A stretch of 5,647 nucleotides of DNA, from positions 1-5,647 of the forward strand of contig JAUNRO010000127.1 of NCBI GenBank assembly GCA_030544185.1. The letters run 5' to 3'. Below the pieces are notes generated by a model. The model had not been told where the DNA came from. It searched no databases and was given only the letters and a program-made list of their open reading frames with translations. Shown here one piece after another: positions 1-5,647 of the stretch (the first letter of the stretch is position 1; the number at the start of each line of letters is the position of its first letter). This DNA comes from Propionibacteriaceae bacterium (GTDB taxonomy: Bacteria; Actinomycetota; Actinomycetes; Propionibacteriales; Propionibacteriaceae). Both the position numbers and the translations under genes were made by a program.

Positions 1-806
1 AGGTCACCGGCAGCTCGCTGTTCGCCACCTCGTCGGTCGCGGTCATCCGCGACCTGGCGAGCCTGCCCACCGACCTCAACGATCAGTTGCTGGCCCTCGC
101 CGCCGACCTGCCGGCCGACGTCGCGCTCGTGCTGGTCCACCCGGGTGGTCAGAAGGGCAAGGGCCTGGTCGACAAAGTGAAGAAGACCAAGCCGGAGGTG
201 ATCGACTGTCCGATACCCAGGCCGAAGGAGCTCGCCGGGTTCGTCGCCGCCGAGGCCAGGCGGCTGCGGACGCGGATCTCCGAGGACGCCACCCACGCGC
301 TCGTCGATGCGGTCGGCCACGACCTGCGATCCCTCGCAGCGGCAGTCAGCCAGCTGGCCGCGGACCGGCAGGCCGATGAGGAGATCAACACCGAGCTGGT
401 CCGCCGCTATTTCGGGGGCCGGGCCGAGGTGAGCAGCTTCGCGGTCGCCGACGAGGTGCTCGCGGGGCGCACAGTCCCGGCGCTGGAGCAGCTGCGGTGG
501 GCGTTGAGCACGGGCGTGGCCCCCGTGCTCGTCACCTCTGCGCTCGCTGCCGGCCTGCGCGGCCTCGCGAAACTGCAGGCCAACCGCAGCGGGATGGGGG
601 ACAACGACCTGGCCCGCGACATCGGGGTGCCGCCGTGGAAGATCCGCGGCATGCGTGTGCAGCTGCGGGGCTGGGACGCCCGGGGCCTGGCCGCGGCGAT
701 CCGCCACGTGGCCCGGGCCGATGCGGATGTGAAGGGCGCGGCGGATGGTCCGGAGTACGCCCTGGAGCGGTGCGTGCTCGCGATCGCGGCCTGCCGCCGG
801 TCCTGA
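1..806 (+). CDS. holA: DNA polymerase III subunit delta, 3' part (5' end outside window)
   Basis: This is the C-terminal part of the delta subunit of the DNA polymerase III clamp loader, which opens the beta sliding clamp and helps load it onto primed DNA. The frame is open from base 3 and gives 267 residues before TGA at 804-806. A full protein is usually about 320-340 residues, so some 60 N-terminal residues are missing. The first visible residues (SSLFATSSVAVIRDL) match the strand of domain I that follows the degenerate nucleotide-binding region. PRPKEL (bases 219-236) is the usual lead into domain II. The helical collar domain follows, with LEQLRWALSTG and, near the end, DADVKGAADGPEYALERCVLAI, the typical delta C-terminal pattern. 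TTG at 87 is an internal codon, not the start. The gene converges on rpsT, a common actinobacterial arrangement. The family call rests on several motifs in order, without any alignment. Confidence 0.9.
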   Translation, partial: VTGSSLFATSSVAVIRDLASLPTDLNDQLLALAADLPADVALVLVHPGGQKGKGLVDKVKKTKPEVIDCPIPRPKELAGFVAAEARRLRTRISEDATHALVDAVGHDLRSLAAAVSQLAADRQADEEINTELVRRYFGGRAEVSSFAVADEVLAGRTVPALEQLRWALSTGVAPVLVTSALAAGLRGLAKLQANRSGMGDNDLARDIGVPPWKIRGMRVQLRGWDARGLAAAIRHVARADADVKGAADGPEYALERCVLAIAACRRS

Positions 807-818
807 GTCAGGGGAGAA

Positions 819-863
819 GACGCCGAAAGCGCCCCGACCGTGGCCGGGGCGCCGAGAGGCGTC
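819..863. terminator. Nested GC-rich hairpin between convergent holA and rpsT
   Basis: The inner stem is a perfect 8 bp: GCGCCCCG (829-836) pairs with CGGGGCGC (845-852) around an 8-base loop. An outer 6-bp stem, GACGCC (819-824) with GGCGTC (858-863), encloses it across short A-rich internal loops. It lies 12 bases past the holA stop and 18 bases past the rpsT stop on the other strand, where a shared bidirectional terminator would be expected. Neither side has a T-run, so it would be a hairpin-only terminator of the kind often inferred in high-GC actinobacteria. The structure is read directly; the function is inferred from its position. Confidence 0.65.
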
Positions 864-881
864 AGAGATCGAGCGGCTGGG

Positions 882-1142
882 TCAGAGCGCAGCGGCGCGG
901 CTGGCGACCGCAGACTTCTTGTTGGCGGCCTGGTTGCGGTGGATGACACCCTTGCTGACGGCCCTGTCGAGAAGACGAGTGGCCTTGCGGGCCGCCTCCT
1001 GCGCCTTGTCCTTGTCGCCGGACTCGACCGCTTCGTTGAAGCGGCGGATGGCAGTCCGGAACTCCGACTTGACCGCCTTGTTGCGCAGTCGAGCCTTCTC
1101 GTTCGTCTTGTTCCGCTTCATCTGGGACTTGATGTTCGCCAC
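882..1142 (-). CDS. rpsT: 30S ribosomal protein S20
   Basis: This encodes a complete 86-residue S20, a primary 16S rRNA-binding protein needed for 30S subunit assembly. The start [20 protein letters not shown] and the later motifs [26 protein letters not shown] are diagnostic of the family, and the length is typical (about 86-88 residues). The start is GTG at 1142-1140, fixed by the conserved (V/M)ANIKS opening. An AGAGG ribosome binding site lies at 1155-1151, 8 bases upstream. The protein is rich in Lys and Arg, as expected for an rRNA binder. A promoter-like sequence lies 71 bases upstream of the start, so the gene probably has its own transcript, although readthrough from the lipoprotein gene upstream is possible. 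A non-ATG start is common for S20 in other bacteria and may tune its output. Confidence 0.98.
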   Translation of the reverse strand: MANIKSQMKRNKTNEKARLRNKAVKSEFRTAIRRFNEAVESGDKDKAQEAARKATRLLDRAVSKGVIHRNQAANKKSAVASRAAAL

Positions 1143-1181
1143 TGGGCAAGCCTCTAACTTCGGTGAAATGTCTGGTGATCT

Positions 1182-1201
1182 CCGCGCGAGTGGTCGCGTG
1201 G
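1182..1201 (-). promoter_or_regulatory. Small hairpin in the rpsT 5' leader
   Basis: On the minus strand CGCG (1198-1195) and CGCG (1188-1185) pair around a 6-base loop. Two more C-G pairs (1201-1200 with 1183-1182) follow after one A-C mismatch. It falls inside the predicted rpsT leader, about 40 bases before the GTG start. S20 represses its own translation in E. coli, so a leader structure could matter here, but a 4+2 bp stem is weak and may be chance in GC-rich DNA. Confidence 0.25.
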
Positions 1202-1212
1202 CACGAGGACCG

Positions 1213-1242
1213 ATCTTATGCCCTGTGTCAACGAACTGCCAA
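1213..1242 (-). promoter_or_regulatory. Probable sigma-70-type promoter for rpsT
   Basis: On the minus strand TTGGCA (1242-1237) and TAAGAT (1218-1213) are separated by 18 bases. They match the -35 consensus at 5 of 6 positions and the -10 at 4 of 6, including the key TA and final T. A perfect TTGACA also occurs inside the spacer (1231-1226), but no acceptable -10 lies 16-18 bases after it. Transcription would start near 1206 and give a leader of about 64 bases. The element sits in the 121-base gap between the lipoprotein stop and rpsT, so it fits as the dedicated rpsT promoter. Confidence 0.55.
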
Positions 1243-1263
1243 ACCGTGGACCGTCAGATCCGA

Positions 1264-1917
1264 TCACTCGCTGTGATAGCCACGCGTCGCTGTCACCAGC
1301 AGCAGCGGACCAGCGGCCTCGCGGAGTGCGGTCGCCTCGTCGGGGGTCATGGCGCCACCGCCCATCAACCGGTTGCCGTCCTCGCCGGTGGACTGCTCGG
1401 GCCAGGCGCCCGGTCGCTCCAGCGACCCCGTCCATGCCGGGTCGGCCTCGTCGCTCGGCTGCACGAACACGTCGTCCTGCCCGCAGTTGAAGTGGACCAT
1501 CGGCAGATCAGCGGGGTGCTGGCGGTCGGGGTGGTTGTCGATCATGGTCGCCAACCCCATGACCGACGGGTCGCCGGTCGGATGGCAGCCCAGCCGGGTC
1601 AGCTCGGTGTCCACGGCGACGGCGCCGGCATGCAGGTCCTCGACCTCGAGGGCGACGTTGCGCGTCGCGGTGCACTGCCAGTCGAAGGTGGTGAGTGGAT
1701 CATTGAGGCAATAGTCCGCGGACCAGTCGGCGAGCACCTCGTGCTGGCGCAGCAGGGGGGCAAGCCGGGCGTCGAGCCCGACGACCGCGTGGCCGGCCCT
1801 GTCGCGGACCTTCTCGTCCGCCGGGTCGGGCGGCGAGCCCGCGCATCCCGCCAGCAAGGCCACCGCTGCGAAAGGAACACCGACCAGCCGGGCAATCCGG
1901 CGTACACCCACGCTCAT
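1264..1917 (-). CDS. Predicted lipoprotein of unknown function
   Basis: I do not recognise the family. From ATG at 1917 the product is 217 residues. It begins with a lipoprotein signal peptide: basic VRRIAR, then a hydrophobic stretch ending in the lipobox LAGC, with the lipidated Cys at residue 25. It should therefore be exported and anchored to the outer face of the membrane. The mature part is acidic, with four more cysteines (residues 70, 82, 111, 145) that could form two disulfides. No catalytic motif is evident. The start is uncertain. ATG 1917 has GGTAGG 9 bases upstream. In-frame GTG 1911 has a better GAGG at 6 bases. GTG 1944 would overlap the rhomboid stop (GTGA) but has no visible ribosome binding site. 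All three keep the lipobox. The close spacing suggests co-transcription with the rhomboid gene. Confidence 0.75.
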   Translation of the reverse strand: MSVGVRRIARLVGVPFAAVALLAGCAGSPPDPADEKVRDRAGHAVVGLDARLAPLLRQHEVLADWSADYCLNDPLTTFDWQCTATRNVALEVEDLHAGAVAVDTELTRLGCHPTGDPSVMGLATMIDNHPDRQHPADLPMVHFNCGQDDVFVQPSDEADPAWTGSLERPGAWPEQSTGEDGNRLMGGGAMTPDEATALREAAGPLLLVTATRGYHSE

Positions 1918-1940
1918 CCTCGTCAACCTACCCCCACCAC

Positions 1941-2555
1941 TCACAGCGTGACGTTGATCTTGCGAGCCGCGCGCCGATGCATCACCCAGGCCGCGAACAC
2001 GCCGCCGATGGCGCCGCCGAGGTGCGCCTGCCAGGACACGCCGACCTGCGTGGGGAACACGCCCCAGAGCACCGAGCCATAGACGAGGAAGACGAAGATC
2101 GAGATGAGGATTGACTTCGTGTCACGGGCGAAGAAGCCCCGCGCCATCAGATAGGTCAACCAGCCGAACACCACACCCGAGGCACCGACGACGATCGTGT
2201 GGGCCGGGGTGAGGATCCACGCCGCGACGCCCGAGGAGACCACGGATACCAGCGTCGACCAGATCATCCGCAGCGCACCGCCCCGGCCGAGGAGGATGAG
2301 GAAACCGAGCACCAGCAGCGGCAGCGAGTTGGCCAAGAGGTGACCGAAACCCACATGCAGGAACGGCGCGAAGATGATCCCGACCCAGCCCATCGGTTCC
2401 TGGGCGTGGATGCCGAGGCGATCCAGCATGCCGAGCAGGATCGTATCGATGATCTCGAGCACCCAGAGGAAGACGACCGCCAACCCCATGAAGATCGCTG
2501 CCCCCTTGGGGGTTTCGACTTTGCGTGCGGGTGCGGTCGGATTGGTGTAGGCCAT
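1941..2555 (-). CDS. Rhomboid family intramembrane serine protease
   Basis: This encodes a 204-residue polytopic membrane protein of the rhomboid family, which cuts transmembrane segments inside the lipid bilayer with a Ser-His dyad. The key motifs are present in order: H72 and N76 in HLLAN (oxyanion side, spaced as in GlpG), GASG with nucleophile S126, and QAHLGG with catalytic H178. The Ser-His separation of 52 residues is close to that of GlpG. Six hydrophobic segments can be drawn, roughly at residues 18-43, 68-90, 95-115, 119-138, 148-167 and 174-192, with a short Lys/Arg-containing tail. The first loop is short and I see no WR motif, so this is a minimal six-helix form. ATG at 2555 has AGGAG (2569-2565) 9 bases upstream. 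The predicted lipoprotein follows closely. Activity is predicted because the dyad is intact; the substrate is unknown. Confidence 0.9.
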   Translation of the reverse strand: MAYTNPTAPARKVETPKGAAIFMGLAVVFLWVLEIIDTILLGMLDRLGIHAQEPMGWVGIIFAPFLHVGFGHLLANSLPLLVLGFLILLGRGGALRMIWSTLVSVVSSGVAAWILTPAHTIVVGASGVVFGWLTYLMARGFFARDTKSILISIFVFLVYGSVLWGVFPTQVGVSWQAHLGGAIGGVFAAWVMHRRAARKINVTL

Positions 2556-2566
2556 GGGTCCATTCT

Positions 2567-2578
2567 CCTGACGTCAGG
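2567..2578. promoter_or_regulatory. Perfect 12-bp palindrome overlapping the rhomboid ribosome binding site
   Basis: CCTGACGTCAGG is a perfect palindrome. On the minus strand its right half merges into the Shine-Dalgarno sequence of the rhomboid gene (CAGGAG). It could be an operator for a dimeric repressor. Alternatively, as RNA it could form a weak 4-bp stem (CCTG/CAGG, loop ACGT) that hides the ribosome binding site. A near-identical sequence lies at the lepA ribosome binding site (3216-3226). The palindrome is certain; a function is speculative. Confidence 0.35.
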
Positions 2579-2617
2579 TCCACGTTCAACTGGGACATTT
2601 CAAGGCGCTGCGAAATT

Positions 2618-2816
2618 GCGTGCCGAGAGTATTGAGGCACCCGTCGTTCGGGCCGTGGGCCATCCAGCGTGCGCTAAACCCACCTGGCGTGCCTTGCTAG
2701 GGACGCTGAGTGGATCAAGGCACGCTGGGTTCGAAGTCCGGTCCGAGGAAGGCACGCTACGTCGATGACCGCACGCTTGGCGGGACTAACGCACGCCTGA
2801 TGCAGGACCGCACGCT
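2618..2816. repeat. Array of eight GCACGC boxes with an orientation switch
   Basis: Eight copies of the 6-base core GCACGC lie within 200 bases. The first three read on the minus strand (plus-strand GCGTGC at 2618-2623, 2667-2672, 2687-2692). The next five read on the plus strand (2720-2725, 2752-2757, 2771-2776, 2791-2796, 2810-2815). Most are followed by T, and several are preceded by AAG, giving AAGGCACGCT. Centre-to-centre distances are 49, 20, 33, 32, 19, 20 and 19 bases, mostly near two or three helical turns. A 13-base stretch (CGCACGCTGGATG) occurs at 2809-2821 and inverted at 2661-2673. The array lies in the divergent gap between the rhomboid gene and lepA. It resembles a cooperative protein-binding array or a degenerate intergenic repeat family. 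I do not recognise the motif as a known box. Confidence 0.6.
2682..2730. repeat. Imperfect 15-bp inverted repeat at the array centre
   Basis: GCGTGCCTTG (2687-2696) and CAAGGCACGC (2716-2725) form a perfect 10-bp inverted repeat around a 19-base spacer. Two G-T pairs and then CCA/TGG (2684, 2683, 2682 with 2728, 2729, 2730) extend it to 15 pairs. It is built from the third and fourth boxes of the GCACGC array, at the point where box orientation flips. It could form a cruciform, or an RNA hairpin if transcribed. No T-run follows, and no plus-strand gene lies immediately upstream for it to terminate. Confidence 0.6.
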
Positions 2817-2824
2817 GGATGATC

Positions 2825-2857
2825 GGGGAGTGCGGGAGTGCGGGGAGTCGGGAGCGG
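2825..2857 (+). repeat. G-rich 8-base tandem repeat with a G-quadruplex motif
   Basis: GGGAGTGC occurs twice in tandem (2826-2833, 2834-2841), followed by two diverged 8-base units (2842-2857). G-runs at 2825-2828, 2834-2836, 2842-2845 and 2850-2852 are separated by loops of 5, 5 and 4 bases. This satisfies the standard four-run (G3+, loops of 1-7) quadruplex pattern on the plus strand. It lies about 380 bases upstream of lepA and directly after the GCACGC array. The motif is read directly; folding in the cell is not shown. Confidence 0.6.
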
Positions 2858-2910
2858 CTGTTCGCGCGGGGAGCCGCCCAGTTACTGCGCGCTGCCTGGT
2901 GCCTGCCCTG

Positions 2911-2953
2911 CCCCCGTTCGCTGATCCCCCGTTCGCTGCCCCCGTCCACCGAT
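2911..2953. repeat. C-rich 15-base tandem repeat
   Basis: The units at 2911-2925 and 2926-2940 share their first 13 bases exactly (CCCCCGTTCGCTG). A third, diverged unit (CCCGTCCACCGAT, 2941-2953) follows, then more C-runs up to 2963. The repeat lies in non-coding sequence upstream of lepA. Short tandem repeats of this kind can change copy number by slippage. On the minus strand the G-runs are separated by 8-10 base loops, so quadruplex formation there is less likely than at 2825-2852. Confidence 0.5.
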
Positions 2954-2977
2954 CCCCGCCCCCAGTAGCTGCCGACT

Positions 2978-3039
2978 CGCCCCCCGTGCAAGAGGGGCAC
3001 GTGGAGGGGGAATGGGGCACAGACCGAGAAAGGGGGGCG
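2978..3039. repeat. Foldback structure with C-run and G-run arms
   Basis: An outer perfect 8-bp inverted repeat pairs CGCCCCCC (2978-2985) with GGGGGGCG (3032-3039). Inside it, CGTGC (2985-2989) pairs with GCACG (2997-3001) around a 7-base loop; base 2985 is shared, so the two stems compete by one pair. G-runs at 3006-3010 and 3014-3017 offer other pairings with the upstream C-runs. It lies upstream of the predicted lepA promoter, so it would act at the DNA level unless an earlier promoter exists. Runs of G and C make some pairing likely by chance. Confidence 0.35.
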
Positions 3040-3136
3040 CAGACGGGACAGACGGAGTCGATCCCAGATGGGGAGCTGATCGACGGAGGAGCCGAAGGCC
3101 CTGGATCGTCGTCGAGCGTGCGCCAGTGGGACCGTT

Positions 3137-3156
3137 CGCGCGGCGGGGTCCGCGCG
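3137..3156. repeat. 7-bp GC hairpin just upstream of the lepA promoter
   Basis: CGCGCGG (3137-3143) pairs perfectly with CCGCGCG (3150-3156) around the loop CGGGGT. It ends one base before the candidate -35 at 3158. It could insulate lepA by stopping incoming plus-strand transcription, though no T-run follows, or it could be a regulator site. There is no other evidence. Confidence 0.35.
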
Positions 3157-3157
3157 A

Positions 3158-3185
3158 TTGAAGGCAATTGAAACTATGAGAGAAT
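3158..3185 (+). promoter_or_regulatory. Candidate lepA promoter
   Basis: TTGAAG (3158-3163) and GAGAAT (3180-3185) are separated by 16 bases. Each matches the sigma-70 consensus at 4 of 6 positions. The element lies in the only AT-rich patch of the 400 bases before lepA (3157-3185), which supports it. Transcription would start near 3192 and give a leader of about 40 bases containing two adjacent palindromes. TATGAG (3175-3180) is an alternative -10 but lacks a -35 at suitable spacing. Confidence 0.4.
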
Positions 3186-3204
3186 CGACCGTCCACCACA
3201 CGCC

Positions 3205-3228
3205 GGGCGTACGCCCCTGACTCAGGAC
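3205..3228 (+). promoter_or_regulatory. Two abutting palindromes over the lepA leader and ribosome binding site
   Basis: GGGCGTACGCCC (3205-3216) is a perfect 12-bp palindrome; as RNA it gives a GGGC/GCCC stem with a GTAC tetraloop. It shares one base with CCTGACTCAGG (3216-3226), a palindrome around a central C. The right half of the second one contains the lepA Shine-Dalgarno AGGA (3224-3227), 5 bases before ATG. Both fall inside the predicted short leader, so they could be operators or structures that influence ribosome access. Confidence 0.35.
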
Positions 3229-3232
3229 GCAC

Positions 3233-5077
<1,845 letters not shown>

Positions 5078-5082
5078 GCCCG

Positions 5083-5646
5083 ATGGCACCCCGGCCGCTC
5101 GTCCTCGTCGCGCACAAGGCGGAGGCGCGCTATCTGCCCCCGGACACCGATCTGGTCCTCACGGGTGTGGGCCTGACCAAGGCTGCGTACGCCACGACGC
5201 GCGCGATCCTTGAGCGGGCGCCGTCACCGGAGCAGCGGTCGGAGTTGCTGGTGGTCAACCTCGGCACCGTCGGTGCGCTCGGCCCCCACCACGAGGACGT
5301 CATTGCGCCGTCCGCGGTCATCAATCGCGATGTCGATGAGGACATGCTCCGCGCGCTCGGGTTCGTCCCCGACAACCGGATCGAACTCGGCGGCACCGGC
5401 CCCGTTCTTGGCAGCGGTGACGCGTTCGTCGCCGGCGGGGAGGCCCGGGAGCGGTTGCTCGGACGGTGCGAGCTGGTGGACATGGAGGGGTGGGCGATCG
5501 CGTACGCCTGCCGCGAGCTGGGGGTACGGCTGCGGATGATCAAGCACGTCTCCGACTCGGCCGACGAGCAGGCCCTGGCCTGGGTCGAACTCGTCGACCG
5601 CTCGGCCAGGGCGCTCGCGGCGGCCTACGCCGGGTTGGTGGGCTGA
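5083..5646 (+). CDS. MTA/SAH nucleosidase-like protein (nucleoside phosphorylase superfamily), short form
   Basis: This 187-residue protein belongs to the PNP/UDP phosphorylase superfamily and is closest to methylthioadenosine/S-adenosylhomocysteine nucleosidases, which split adenine from these by-products of SAM metabolism. Visible motifs are the glycine-rich VLTGVGLTKAA (25-35), NLGTVGAL (59-66), the MTAN-like SGDAF (111-115), VDMEG with ribose-binding E135, and HVSDSAD with D158 as likely catalytic acid. The E-D spacing of 23 equals that of E174 and D197 in E. coli MtnN. E14 may correspond to Glu12. The protein is about 45 residues shorter than E. coli MtnN, mostly lost before the SGDAF motif, so substrate range is uncertain. 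Futalosine hydrolase or another nucleosidase are alternatives. ATG 5083 lies 5 bases after lepA. GAGAGG (5069-5074), at the lepA end, serves as ribosome binding site, so the genes are probably co-transcribed and may be coupled. Confidence 0.85.
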   Translation: MAPRPLVLVAHKAEARYLPPDTDLVLTGVGLTKAAYATTRAILERAPSPEQRSELLVVNLGTVGALGPHHEDVIAPSAVINRDVDEDMLRALGFVPDNRIELGGTGPVLGSGDAFVAGGEARERLLGRCELVDMEGWAIAYACRELGVRLRMIKHVSDSADEQALAWVELVDRSARALAAAYAGLVG

Positions 5647-5647
5647 G

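Noticed and set aside
1226..1231. Perfect TTGACA on the minus strand as the rpsT -35
   Set aside because: No acceptable -10 lies 16-18 bases downstream (the site reads CCTCGT), and the nearby TAAGAT is only 7 bases away. TTGGCA at 1242-1237 fits the TAAGAT better.
1264..1944. GTG at 1944 as the lipoprotein start
   Set aside because: It gives an attractive GTGA overlap with the rhomboid stop, but no Shine-Dalgarno is visible and it adds a 9-residue stretch before a normal signal peptide. ATG 1917 or GTG 1911 is preferred, though coupling cannot be excluded.
745..2082. 445-codon plus-strand frame crossing holA, rpsT and the lipoprotein gene
   Set aside because: It overlaps three better-supported genes, two of them on the opposite strand, and the translation has no recognisable domain.
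2724..2741. tRNA T-arm-like sequence (GGGTTCGAAGTCC)
   Set aside because: A weak 5-bp stem and a TTCGAAG loop can be drawn, but the loop ends in G instead of a pyrimidine. No matching acceptor stem, anticodon arm or D-arm lies upstream.
2618..2816. CRISPR array
   Set aside because: The repeated unit is only 6-8 bases, occurs in both orientations and has spacers of 13-43 bases. No cas gene is present.
2710..3171. 153-codon plus-strand frame (GTG start) and minus-strand frames at 2674-3426 and 2757-3167 in the intergenic region
   Set aside because: The products are Pro/Gly/Arg/Ser-rich and low in complexity, no ribosome binding site precedes the starts, and they run through tandem repeats and GC hairpins. 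I treat the region as non-coding.

Overview
The window is GC-rich throughout and carries six protein genes. Gene content and GTG starts point to a high-GC actinobacterium. The propionibacterial side of that phylum is my guess from general look only. The conserved core is holA, rpsT and lepA, three housekeeping genes that commonly lie near one another in actinobacteria, with holA and rpsT convergent as here.

Layout. Bases 1-806 (+) are the 3' part of holA (DNA polymerase III delta subunit), cut by the window edge. A nested GC-rich hairpin (819-863) separates it from convergent rpsT (882-1142, -), which starts at GTG and has its own promoter-like sequence at 1213-1242. Upstream of rpsT on the same strand is a two-gene unit transcribed leftward: a rhomboid intramembrane protease (1941-2555, -) followed closely by an unrecognised lipoprotein (1264-1917, -; start uncertain). 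This pair sits between rpsT and lepA. A divergent intergenic region of about 680 bases (2556-3232) follows. Then comes lepA (3233-5077, +), with a short MTA/SAH-nucleosidase-like gene (5083-5646, +) 5 bases behind it, ending one base before the window edge.

How the genes relate. holA (replication), rpsT (30S assembly) and lepA (ribosome biogenesis/translation GTPase) are core functions. The nucleosidase is probably co-transcribed with lepA. The rhomboid and lipoprotein are probably one envelope-related unit of unknown role.

The least ordinary part is the 2556-3232 intergenic region. It holds an array of eight GCACGC boxes that switch orientation in the middle and are mostly spaced about 20 or 32-33 bases apart. 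It also holds a 15-bp imperfect inverted repeat, a canonical four-run G-quadruplex motif, a C-rich 15-base tandem repeat, a G/C-run foldback, and palindromes overlapping the ribosome binding sites of both divergent genes. I see no CRISPR array, insertion sequence, tRNA or obvious defence system. I do not claim a new system; the box array is the best candidate for something undescribed.
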